In this document: positions 30,301 to 41,100 of the stretch, piece after piece
Layout: each line of letters starts with the position of its first letter
Numbering within the stretch: position 1 is the first letter of the stretch
Assembly: GCA_034509495.1 (NCBI GenBank)
Contig: CM067506.1
Location: forward strand, 16,110,528-16,174,527
Origin: Acestrorhynchus altus
Taxonomy: Eukaryota > Chordata > Actinopteri > Characiformes > Acestrorhynchidae
DNA length: 64,000 nucleotides
Direction of reading: 5' to 3'
The notes under the pieces: model-generated
Told to the model about the DNA's origin: nothing
The model's database searches: none
The model's input: the letters and a program-made list of their open reading frames with translations, nothing else
Program-made: the position numbers and the translations under genes

Positions 30301-33300
30301 CAACCTGACGACCTACCAAAACAGGGAAAGTGAGGACAATGGATAATCTAGTAATGAACTACTGAATCTATTGTTCATGTACTCTCTCCAGACCCAATTT
30401 TCTACATTGGTGAAACAAGCTTTAAACCAGTCATTAATGACAATTTACTAGCAGGCAGCTGTAGCTCAAATATTGAGTGGACAAATCTGTAACAATTATA
30501 TTGTAACAGAAATGAACACACTTCAAAATTAAAAGCTACCAAAACGTGTCTGTAAATAGCCCTAGAGTTATCATGTAATTTTGTTCAATAAGGATTCTAT
30601 AAGGGATCAATAAGGATTCTATCTGGAGTAATGCACAGGATCAGGGTGCAGTTTTGCATCTCATTTGGGAGTACAGCTTTCTTTTTCAGTTCCAAATTCT
30701 AGACCAACTACATCATCCAAACCAAGGGTTCTCAACCTTTTCCAACTCATAGCACACCTGTCTATGACTAGAAACCATAACAGCAGACAAGAAAACATTT
30801 GAATTATTTAGAGTGGCATTTCCAGCCCACTCTTAACTACTACCTCCCCTGAGGATGGGTGTGTGGACCACTGAAAAGTGCTTCAAGGCCACCTGGTGAT
30901 TTCTGGCCCAGAGGTTGAGAAACCCTGGTCTAACAGTCTTCTACATCAGTGATGTTCGACTCCACATCCCAATATCTTGACTTCCTGATTGAAAATTGCT
31001 TTTTGGCTCAATATCCACTATACCTTACAATGTCATATCAACTATGTTAACGTGTGATCTATTAATGGGCTGGAAAGGCTAAACAATATAACATGAACAA
31101 AAAATAACAATTACTGTTGTACTGATGAGGTACTCCAAACTCATTGAGCCACTCAGTAAGGGCCAACTTGAGGGCAATCTGTGGGCTGTACAGGATGTCT
31201 GTCTCCAATTCCTCATCGCTGCCTTCATTTTCAAGTTTTATCTGAATGGACACTGTGCTGTCTTCACTGTCCGCTGAAAAAAAGAGATGATAAAAATGTA
31301 TTTGCCAACAAAAATTAATTTGTGTATATGAGTAACTATGCAATTTACAAGAAAAAAAAAAAACATGAAATTTAATCAAGGGTCATATAAGGATAAGTCT
31401 TTCAGAAGAGCTGCCAAACACTGCACAGCACAACATAATAATCACACTTCATAGTGATTTTTATTATGTTTCCACGTAATTGCACTTGGAAGCCTAGCTG
31501 GCTACAGTATGGTTTCAATTCCAAATTGAAAGTGCAAAGTTCCCTACAGTCACTGACAAAAGAGATTTTCTGCATGACCCAGTGGCATAGATACTAACTG
31601 GTAACATGACTGTTTAAACAATAGTACCTGTCTTAGGGTAAGGAGAGCATAAATCTGGCAATGTCAGACAGTAAACTGTTTTCACATTTTAGCCAAAAAT
31701 GCTGTAATTTTTGTAATGCTGTAAGCTTATATTTCAGACTGCAGTCATGTATAAAATATAATATTACTATTTAAAAAGAAAGATTGACACAAAAACAAGT
31801 ATTTTGTTTCAGCCATACTTACTCATGACAACATCCTTTCTTACTCCATTCATGTTGGATTTATACCATGTGGCTAATGTGTGAATGGCCACAAAGTTGG
31901 ACTCAAATTCACAGTTGGGGTTAGTGAGGACTCCCTTTAACCGAGGTATGAGTTCTGTAGACCTTCCTTTGTAAGGACCCAGAAACAATCGTTTCTGATC
32001 ATAGTCATTGGCATGAATGTTATCCCAGATGACTGGAGATCTTCTCAGAATCTTTGTAACCTCTTCAATAGATTCAACTGTTATGTCTTTAGACACTACC
32101 TTTGGGCCTTAAAAAACAACAACAACAAAAAACACCCCTGTTAGCACTCAAATTTTATCTGTATACTAAATTTATAAATGGACACATTATTTCATTCAGT
32201 TATATATTTACCTGTCCACAAAATTTCAATGCCAGGCAGGAGCTTCTCACCAATTGTGCGCAGATAAGGCGACTGGGCCACATTTGGATAGCAAAAGGTT
32301 CCACAGTACTCTGACAAATATAAGAAAAATTCAACAAACAGAACCTAGACAACACATGACCTTCAGTTCAGAGAAGCCACAAGTACACGACCTACCTGTT
32401 GGACAGAACAAAAAATTTTCAGGTTCTCCCAAATACTGGAAAATCTCATTGGTAATAGACACCTGTGCATGTGCAAATGAGCTGAATACTTCTTTATCAG
32501 CTGGACACATGTTGTGATCAATGTCATCAAAAAGTAAAGCAAATGAATTGCAACCAAAGTGAGAGACCTGTGTTAAAAAAGACAGTGAAACAACAGTCAT
32601 AAAATATGAATACATGAATGTGCAGAATTCTGAAATGTATTGAAGGTGCATAATTACTTGGTCCAGCTTCCTTTTCAGGGTAGAGACCTCTTTCTGGTTT
32701 GAGAATGTTATATCCAGACCAGGGGAGATTGCATAGATGAACTCAATACCATGCTCTTTTGCAGCACTTATAAGAGTCATGAGTTGTTCTTTTGAGGGGG
32801 AGAATTAACAATTTAACTTAATTAATATTTTCCAATTAATATTCAACAGCACACAACTAACATTCCTAGTATAAACCACATGCAACATATTCTGACAATG
32901 ATGTTTTTACCTGCTTCCTCAACAGAGTACATCTCCCTCCAAAACATTCTATGTTTGTAGTCATCTTTTGGTGCGTACAGGTATGTGTTCAGTCCCCATT
33001 TTTGCTGTCTGAAAAAACAGACTCAATTACATCAAATGTCATGATTATACAGTTATAGCCACAAAATATAAATGTTACACATCAGTTGAAACACACTACC
33101 TCCTAAAAAGCTCTTTTCTTTGTTCCATTGTCCATGGCCGACCATAAAAGCCTGCGAAACAAAAGGAGATAAACAATCAGTTTCCGACACAAATGGGGTC
33201 ATTCTTCTGCTGTGTGGGCAGCATATTTGACAAAAGGCTTATGTATACACATCTTAAAAGTGTCCTGCAATTAACAATACTGATACCAACAGATTACATC

Positions 33301-33946
33301 TTAACACTGAAAGCAGCACCACCTATCGCGATGAATGCTGCAGCACCAGCAACCCAGTCATGAGTACAAAATATCAAGCGTTAAGAAGAAAAACAAAGAG
33401 CTTCAACTCTTAAGTTGGTGGATTTCCTGCCATGAACTGCTTCCTTCGGGCCCCTTCACAACATTTCTATTGGATTAAGGTCAGGATCTGACTGGGCCAT
33501 TCCACAACAATAACTTCATGCTTCTTTCAACACGATTCGACAGTACCATTTGTGGGTTTCAGGTAGCTGTCTTGTTGCATGGCCCACGTTCTATTGAAAT
33601 GCAGCTCATCCTGACGTTTTCCAGTGGAACCTACCAAGTTCTTACCAAGTTCCACGACGACAGGCCACAATCTTTAACCATCTAGGGGACGATACCCCGC
33701 GATTAAACGGGACAATCGGATGTTAACTGCAAAATATGTAGAAAGATGAACATAATGCAGCAGCAACTGCACCAGCTCTGCGACGCACTCACCCTCCACC
33801 ACCCCGCTGATGAACTTCCTCCGGCCTGTTCTCTCCACCACAATGTTGTGCTCGTCTCCCGAGCTCTGCAGCTCGGCCTCTGTCCCCCCGGGGCTCGGCT
33901 CGCTCTCAGACTGACCCGGTTCTGCCACTTTGTCCTTCTGGACCAT
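21308..33946 (-). CDS. oga: Protein O-GlcNAcase (OGA, MGEA5)
   Basis: Sixteen CDS exons in transcript order: 33793-33946, 33100-33151, 32911-33008, 32658-32788, 32396-32567, 32212-32310, 31823-32107, 31115-31273, 29681-30312, 28881-29055, 25409-25494, 24296-24400, 22921-23012, 22203-22395, 21956-22115, 21308-21444. They sum to 2730 bases (909 aa; human 916). OGA hydrolyses O-linked GlcNAc from Ser/Thr of nuclear and cytosolic proteins. The GH84 catalytic domain covers about residues 40-350 with the adjacent catalytic Asp pair in LLFDDIDHN (D159/D160). A stalk helical region and an acidic disordered insert (exon 9) follow. The pseudo-acetyltransferase domain (about 700-909) has [18 protein letters not shown] and ends [16 protein letters not shown]. 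The start MVQKDK matches the family. Intron 14 uses a GC donor (gag|gcaaga); the others are GT-AG. Introns hold three MITEs and a Tc1 fragment. Retention of intron 10 would add a 64-residue tail. Confidence 0.96.
21593..21749. mobile_element. hAT MITE in OGA intron 15
   Basis: A 157-bp element with degenerate terminal inverted repeats (left CATGGGTGTTTGCAATGA, right reverse complement CAGGGGTGTCAAAACATA) and a perfect 8-bp target duplication GACTAGAC (21585-21592 and 21750-21757). It belongs to the same broad family as the element at 12831 but is more diverged. Confidence 0.85.
22531..22693. mobile_element. hAT-type MITE in OGA intron 13
   Basis: A 163-bp element. The left end TAGGGGTAGGCAACC pairs with the right end, CAGGGGTAAGCAACC in reverse complement. 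The flanking 8-mers TAGTAGAT and TAATAGAT differ by one base, consistent with an aged target duplication. Confidence 0.75.
30723..30928. mobile_element. MITE-like element in OGA intron 8
   Basis: The left end CAAGGGTTCTCAACCTTTT and the right end (reverse complement CCAGGGTTTCTCAACCTC) form terminal inverted repeats of the kind seen in vertebrate hAT elements. A clean 8-bp duplication was not found, so the borders are approximate. Confidence 0.6.
33415..33655 (-). mobile_element. Tc1-like transposase relic in OGA intron 1
   Basis: The minus strand reads [11 protein letters not shown] followed by a stop where Trp is expected, then [13 protein letters not shown], the C-terminal block of Tc1-like transposases. 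[15 protein letters not shown] just before it corresponds to the MQQDNDPKHT block with the second catalytic Asp. It is a related but distinct copy from that at 37109. Confidence 0.8.
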
Positions 33947-34400
33947 TTTCGGGGTCGGTACACCACGACCCAAACACCGCGGCTGTAGTTAGGCGCTTCA
34001 ATCGGCCCCTGTGTCCAGCTCTCACAGTAACGCGGAGCTACCGGTAACGTCCGCGGCTTACTGACCACAACCGGCCTTCTTTTCAGCAGTGCGACACCCC
34101 GTCGCGCTGATAGCCGAGCAGTTTGGTCATCAGAGACGTCAGTCCTGCCTGTGCCGCTGCGCTCACTGACGAGGCCTCGCGCTTCTCTAACGTTTGTAGC
34201 TGAACCGCCTCCAGCAGCGCATTCCGGGATAAACGCGGCCGCACCGAAGAGACGCGTCGAGAGCGAAACGGAAGGCCTTCACACAAAAACCGGGACCGTA
34301 ACCTGCAACGTTTAACGTCGTCTTCATCAACGTCTAACCTAATTTCCACTCTTCCTGTTTACACTCACTGCGCAGACTCGCAGAACCGGTTGGAACCGGA
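33790..34400 (-). promoter_or_regulatory. CpG-rich OGA promoter region
   Basis: High CpG density from exon 1 to about 34640. The start ATG (33944-33946) has the context CCGAAAATGG. An ETS-like CTTCCTG (34350) and a TGCGCA half NRF1 motif (34369) are present, with no TATA box. Open frames here on both strands start from non-ATG codons and are not taken as genes. The transcription start cannot be placed. Confidence 0.5.
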
Positions 34401-34644
34401 CACAGCCGGTCAAAGCGTCACACTCCAGGAGCTGTACCAAAGAATGCTGCAGAGCGGCGAGACCGTACACTCAGCCGAGCACGACTGCTGCGCTAGTAAG
34501 CGGCCCGGCAGAAAGCAGTTACGCGAAGAGACAAAGTGTGTGTCACTGAAACAGTTTCCACACCAGAGTTTGTTCACCGTGTCAGGAAAATCGACCCCGT
34601 TCTTTCAAACCGGATGTGGAGGGAGTGGCACCTCTCCTGTGTAG

Positions 34645-34947
34645 AACGTCTGTGGTAATGCAGGCCAGGCCTGCAAGTCTCAGAGGGAGGATTTGATGTA
34701 AAAGAGTCCCAGTTTACATGGAAGGTGCAGTTCCAGCTGTGCTATCTACAGATGCAGGTTCTGGAAAGATCCAGAAATAACAACAGTTGCCTTCATTTCC
34801 ACGAGGGAACACTTCAGTGTTCAATAAAGTTCTGTCTATGGTCCCGATGTTAATATGAAATTTACAGACCAGATATGTTCATAACACAACAGGCCAGACT
34901 TAGCTTTAGCTCTGCCGTTCAAATGATGAGAAAATGTAAGTGAAGGC
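34645..34947. other. Spacer upstream of the OGA CpG region
   Basis: No gene or recognisable element is visible between the CpG-rich block and the hairpin. Confidence 0.5.
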
Positions 34948-35098
34948 ACAAGTTCAGTCACTGTGTGCCACAAAAAGTTCCACATATAGCTATAATGTAT
35001 TGCATCACTGTTTTCTGCACAGAGGTTTATGTAGACAGTGATGCAATACATTATAGCTATATGTAAAACTTTTTGTATCACACAGTGACTGAACTTGT
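34948..35098. repeat. Long hairpin with 63-base arms
   Basis: The left arm 34948-35010 (starting ACAAGTTCAGTCACTGTG) and the right arm 35036-35098 (ending CACAGTGACTGAACTTGT) are near-perfect reverse complements. The loop is 25 bases. It directly abuts the LINE fragment. It may be a foldback MITE, and a transcript across it would form a pre-miRNA-like stem. Confidence 0.9.
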
Positions 35099-36470
35099 TG
35101 AAGACAGCTGAACAGCTGAAGGAGCTGTTAAATGAGAAGAAACAGGCCTTGAGACTGAAAGACAAGGTTCTACTAAGGTCTGTGCAGAAGGAGCTGAAGC
35201 TTAAACTGCAGCAGAGTAAAGAGGCCTACAGAAAGAAGCTGGAGCCAAAACTTAACAGTGCAAAGAAGGTCTGGGCTGGCACGAGGAAAAAAACAAACTG
35301 GGGGACAGTTTGGACTCTGCCAACAAGCTGAATGTGTGTTTAAGAGGTTAAGCACATCACTACACACCAGAGGCTGTAGCCTGACTTCCCCACCACCACT
35401 GCTGTCTCTGCAGTGCTGTTCACACCCACTCCCCTCACAGCCAACTGGAAGGTTGCTGCTTTGAATCCCTGAGCATGGCATGGTATGGTATGTCTTACGT
35501 TTAACTGGCACCGTACACATTGTGGATAGGGCTGCCCACTGCTCCAGGCATCAGAAATGGTCTGATGACTCTGCAATGGTCAGGTGCATCAAAGATGTAC
35601 AGGAAGGCGATTACAGAGACCTAGTGAGCAGCTTTGTGGTGTGCAAAAAAACACATGCTCCTTAATGTGACTAAGACCAAGGAAGTGGTGGTGGACTTTA
35701 AAAGGAAATAGAACACAATCAGAATAGGGTCAGAATGTTGAGCTGGTAGACACAAACATCTGGGTGTCCTGGTCAACAGCAAATTGGACTGGAGGGCCAA
35801 CACTGACTCTTCTTTCTGAGGAAGTTCAGGTCAATATGTGCAGCAAAATGTTGGCCATCTTCTACCAGTCTGTTGTTGTGAGTGCACTTTAAGCAACAGA
35901 CTCATTCAGCTCCACTGTAGGAAGGATCAGTACAGGAGGTAATTTGTACCAACAGCAATCACACTGTACAACTCCTCTTCAGTGTGTCAGGACATTATTA
36001 CACACTGAGTCACTAACAGGACAGGCTCACTTTTGGATATTATTACTCCTTCTATTCAATCATTGCACCAACACTTTATCTACACATATTTAACAGACAG
36101 ACTCACTGAATGGCTGGACATTACTGCTGTTCTCTTCATATCTCCTTACACAGACAATATTCAGATCTTCTATTCATATCTTTGCACAGATACTTTACCT
36201 GTACATGTACACAATACTAGTGTACTGAGCCTTCATGTGTACTGTATTGTTACTTTCATTACCTGCATGTTTATACAATTACATATTACATACTTAATAT
36301 TCATAAAGGCACATTATTTTGTTCTGTAACTCTGTATTGTAATATATCTTTTTTATTTATTAGTTTCTTGAACAGGCTTGAGTACTGTGCTATTTCTGGT
36401 CTTTGCTATTCATTGTGCTGCTGCAATATGTGACTTTCCCTCTGGGTTAATAAAGTTATCTATTTATTTT
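35098..36470 (+). mobile_element. 5'-truncated non-LTR retrotransposon (LINE) fragment
   Basis: The first open stretch reads KELLNEKKQALRLKDKVLL and VQKELKLKLQQSKEAYRKKL, typical of the segment before the reverse transcriptase in fish Rex1/L2-type LINEs. Later frames give SDDSAMVRCIKDVQEGDYR (the catalytic ADD-like box), NVTKTKEVVVDFKRK, HLGVLVNSKLDWRANTD and finally VPTAITLYNSS. It ends with the AATAAAGTTATCTATTTATT tail. It has internal deletions, frameshifts and a possible SINE scrap near 35520-35560, and cannot be active. Confidence 0.85.
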
Positions 36471-36648
36471 CTATTAAAATATGCTTATGAAGTGACCTCA
36501 CCCACATTGCCACTACTTTTTACCAACAGGTTGCATTAGCTGAAATTATAGCCCACAGACAGCCTTTTTAAAGCAATGTTAAGTTTGTGAACCTTAGATT
36601 TTGTATATTTCTCCACAAATTTGATGTAAAACATTATCAGATATTAAT

Positions 36649-36859
36649 GGGTCCTCCCCTTTGTGAGCCTGGTTCCTCACAACGTTTCTTCTTCCAGCTT
36701 TAGAGAGAAAGAGTTTTTCCTTGCCACTGTCACACATTGGCTTGTTTACTAGGGATCTATTATCCTTTGTTCACCCTGTTGTTAACCTTTTTATTTCTTG
36801 ATTTCTTTAAAGCTGCTGTGTGACAACTTCAGTTGTGAAGAGCACTATACAAATAAATG
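36649..36859. repeat. Dispersed teleost repeat
   Basis: Contains GGTTCCTCACAACGTTTCTT, GTTTTTCCTTGCCACTGT and CACTATACAAATAAATG in the order seen in a very common teleost interspersed repeat. No coding potential. Confidence 0.7.
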
Positions 36860-37108
36860 TTTGATTTGTTTGTTGGTTGACTTCTATGCACAGTTGTTGG
36901 GAGCACTGATTGCGAAGCACTCTGGGGTATCTAGAAAGGTGCTAGATAAGTGTAACTTGATTTCTTTTGTATCCAACTGGCAGAAGTTTGCTTTCACTAT
37001 CCGGTGGGACCACCTGGTACAGCAATACATGCAATTAACATTTCCAGTAACTGTTGAGGAGAACTTCACGTCATCTTGGAGGACTTAGGAGGAATAAACA
37101 GCTGTTAC

Positions 37109-37460
37109 GTTGGTGGGTTTCCTCCCATGAATGATTTGCTTTGGGTCCTTCCACAACATTTCTATTGTATTAAAGTCAGGACTTTGATTAGGCCATTCCA
37201 AAACATTAACTTTAATAATCTTTAAACATTCTTTGGTAGAACAGCTTGTGGGGTTAGGGTTGTCTTACTTGCATGACAAACGTTCTCTTGAGATTCAACT
37301 TGTGGACAGATTTCCTGGCATTTTTCAGAGGAATTTACTGTTATAATTCAAAACTCATTGTTCCATCAATGATGGCAAGACATGGCACAGAAGCAGCGAA
37401 ACAGGCCACACCTATGAATCTAACACCGCTGTGTTTCACACCTAAGGTTCATGTTGCAGT
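37109..37460 (-). mobile_element. Tc1-like transposase C-terminal relic
   Basis: Read on the minus strand: CFAASVPCLAIIDGTM (the WGCFAASG block), then KNARKSVHKLNLKRTFVMQ, then EWPNQSPDFNTIEMLW and KDPKQIIHGRKPTN (third catalytic acidic residue and C-terminus). Most motifs survive, but the region around the second Asp is lost and stops interrupt it. It lies downstream of the PPRC1 poly(A) signal. Confidence 0.85.
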
Positions 37461-37761
37461 GCATTTTCTACGTACAAACAATGGTTCTCATTGATAAACA
37501 AAAAGATCTATTTGATCTTATTCAATGTTATGTATTACTTGCTCAATGTGGCTTCACTAATCAGTAACTGGTTAAACTGGTTATGAAGGCACAACAAAAC
37601 CTGTATAACTGAAAGAGTATTTGTAGAATCTTTTCTGATCTATGAAAAGTTCCTCTCAGTAACAACACAGTAAATAAGTGGTAACTAATGCTATATAAGC
37701 TTTGTGACTTCAGACCCAGGAGCATCAAAATTAAGTACAACCAATGAATCCACAAGCTTGT

Positions 37762-37780
37762 TTTATTTAGGTTGTTTATT
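37762..37780 (-). promoter_or_regulatory. PPRC1 poly(A) signals
   Basis: Two minus-strand AATAAA hexamers (TTTATT at 37762-37767 and 37775-37780), about 370-390 bases beyond the PPRC1 stop. They define a short 3' UTR. Confidence 0.7.
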
Positions 37781-38147
37781 TGGGTTGAAATTCATTTCAA
37801 TAATGTAATTCCATCCCCCAGCACAGAGCTTTGTTCAACATAATTTGCCATTTCATAAAATGTATCCAACATTTTTTTTCAAGCATTTAAATAAACTCTC
37901 CCTTTAAAAAATTCATTTTTCATTACATCATTTCAAATGTATCATCATTTTTTTCTTCTTTTAATTTTTCATACAAATCTTCACTTCAATAGAAGGTGTA
38001 AGCTTGCAGAAACAAAACCACAAATGAGAAAAAGAAAACAACCAAAAAAAATGACAAAAATGACTGAATGGCAGCATTGGAAGGTGTGCGAGTCATCCCA
38101 CTGCACTGAGGTAATTAATTCTCTCCTCCAATGTCTTCTTTCCTGTG

Positions 38148-41100
38148 TTACCTTTTTAAGTTCCTCTGAGCTTGCTTAAGTAAAGTGTCAAAGTCTAGTG
38201 CATCCAACTTGCCCTTCACAGGAGCTTGCTCATAATCCTGATTTGAATCTGCAAATCACAGATGAGATTATTTAAATCATGTTTTAATTGTGAAGGGTCT
38301 CATCCTATATGTAATTTGTGTTGACACTGTAAGCAGCAATCTTGATTACAATTAATGAAATATTTACTACAATTCTAGACTGTACTTTTGGTAGATTAGC
38401 AGAACTACTACTTAGTGTTAATTACTCAGCTGGTATTTGAGGAAAAAAAGAATTATTTTGCACATTGTAGCCTGCATATCTATTTTTCAATAAAAAAAAT
38501 GTAAATGTAAAACTGCACCTCATCTTTATAAATGAAGAACCAGCAAGTCCTACTCACCCAGGTCAGCATAAACAGTCCTGCAAAACTGTCTCCTGCCTCC
38601 AAAGCATAGATCAAATGGAAGCTCGTTTGACTGTCGTAGCTTGCTTCCATTCTCTATGGCATTAAATGCATCCTTGGTGTTGTAGTATGTGACAAAGCCA
38701 TAGTTGTCTCTACAAAAGAAAATATATTAATTACAAATGTGTGCTTGTAAGGGTAAACAAACACATTGCTTACAATAAACTAGCAACTTACGGAGGTTTT
38801 TAGTGTACTTACCCTTTCTCTCTAAAGTGCACAGTGCAGTCCTCTATCTCTCCAAAGTATGTGAAACGCTCTCTAAGCTCCTTACGGGTCATTCCTCCAT
38901 GAATTCGTCCAACATAAACAACTCTCCGCTCCTCCTGAAACCAGCATGAAACAGTTCTGTTAGTATGAATTAAGTCTAATGAGGATCCAAATGAAATTCA
39001 GTTAAAACAGGAACCTGATATAATTAGCATGAGTACTCACAATGGCTTTCTCTTTGCGCCTATGCATCTCCTCAGTATATTCTTTAGAATCATACTGGTA
39101 GTTGGATCTCTGGCTCGGGCTGTCACAGTAAAATAGACAGATTAGCAAACCTGCATTTTGGTTATATTTTGGTTTCTTTACAAAATTGTACAGAAACAGA
39201 ATTAATTCTGGATTTATATAGTCAACACACTACAGAATGAAAACGCTAACCTGCACAAATATTCTCACCTGAAACGAGTGTTCCAGTGCTGACGCCTGTA
39301 ACCAGGAGAGCGAGAACGGGAATGAGACCTGGATCGGGATCTGGATCGGCTGCGGCTCCAGGATCTAGAGCATGAGCTGGAATAGGAGTACCTGCGCCGG
39401 CGAGGAGGAGAAGGTGACCGCGAGCACGAACGTGAGTGTGAACGATACCCTGAAGGTGACCTGGAACTGCTACCAGAGCGGCCAGACCTATACCTGTGTG
39501 GAACAATGAAACTTAGAGATGCACTAAAAAGATCTTGCAAAGTGGCTTTAATTACATTGGCAGATCATTATTTTAAGCATCCATCTAACAATTATTGATA
39601 CAGATTACCATAGCTAACCTTTTCCTGGCAGGTGAACGTGATCGTGACCTGGAGGATTCTGAGCTGCTGGACCTAGATCCAGAACTGCTACATAACCGAG
39701 ATCTGTATGTTCTCTGGGAGCGGCCTCTCTTGTGGTGGTATGGACTGGGAGAGCGTTCAGAATATCCTTTCAATCTCCCATGTCTGATGCCCTCCTCATC
39801 TTGCAAAGAGCACTCAGAATCCATCCTATCTGGAGAAGTATCTGGAGTCACCATGATTGTACTGGCCAAGGTCTCCTTTTTGGGCTGACTCTCACTCCGA
39901 GGAGGCTGACCAGGTTTGATATTTTTCTGAAGGGTTCCAGCACCAGGAGTTGTAACTAACCTGGATTCACATTCTTGGGGTCCCTTGTGATTAAACGGGA
40001 GTTCAACAGATTTGATGATAATACTGGGTTGTTGTTTGATGTTCCAGCGATTGCCAAGATCATTCTGAGAAGTTTCTTTGGGAAGAAGGCAGTAATCATG
40101 ATCTAGAGAAAATGGTTGGGTGGGCCCATGGGTAACAGATGTCTGAGGCCTGCTGGAGAGCTTGCCTGCAGCAAGGGGCCGAGGCTCAATTTGAATAGCC
40201 TTGGTTTGAGTTGGTTTGGACATTTCAGTCTTCTTGGGTTTTCCTAATAATGCTGGTGCCAATGGCTTCCACATCTGATGAGGAGGTGTGGCTGGTGGAG
40301 TAAGGCCTATGTAGAAAGATAGAAAGGAGGTTACCGCTTAGGGTAGTACCAATAATGCCTCATTAAGGAAAGTCTTGTTTTAAGAATTTTGCCCAGAGGT
40401 CTTGCTTATTTACCTGCGGTGCTACCCAAGTCAGGGCTGGAAGCTTTCTTGGGGACTTTGATTTGTACCTGCTGCTCCGCACTGCAAAGCAAGCACACCA
40501 TTAAAATGAAGCACAAAACTCTGTGATAGTAAAACCACTTATTACATAATCTAGACCATCTCAGAGGCTTCCAACATCATCCACCTCTGTAGTCCGAGGT
40601 AGCCATTTTGTTGGGCCAATTTTCTCGGTAGGTCCTGGTAAAAGCCAAAGGCGACCACACACACTCATTTTGGGCTTGGCACAAGAGCAGCGCTAGGGCT
40701 GTAGGGTAACTCCTGTACGCCATCCTGAAGTGAACATGCTCACCTGGAGTTTCCTACAGCAGCTGCTCTACCACAGACCTCCGGTACATTCTGCTCCCCT
40801 TTAGCTGGAAAGGAAATGGAAGGTGGTAAATGTGTACGGTCTGTGCAGGAAAAACCAGGCTGTAGTCTCCTTGCCAAGTGTGTCCAGTGAATTATACCCG
40901 CAAAGTTCTTAATGTGTGCTCCATTATGAAGTGCACAAACAGATTCGTTAAACTGTTGTAGTACTGGCATGTTGAGTAATATGCAAATTTTAATTTTAGA
41001 CTTTGCAACTGCAGTTATAGGGACCCACTATGCCAGTTTCAACACAGCAGATTTAGTCAGCTGCTTATCAAGGCTTTCATTGTCTAAATCAGATGTTTCA

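Noticed and set aside
34083..34644. Open frames on both strands upstream of the OGA start
   Set aside because: The minus frame (34083-34349) starts at GTG and the plus frame (34390-34644) at TTG. CpG-rich DNA has few stops by composition, and neither resembles a known protein.
40560..40743. Possible extra PPRC1 exon between exons 7 and 8 (starts DGVQELPYSP on the minus strand)
   Set aside because: It runs into a stop after about 19 codons, and the exon 7 to exon 8 phases already join perfectly.
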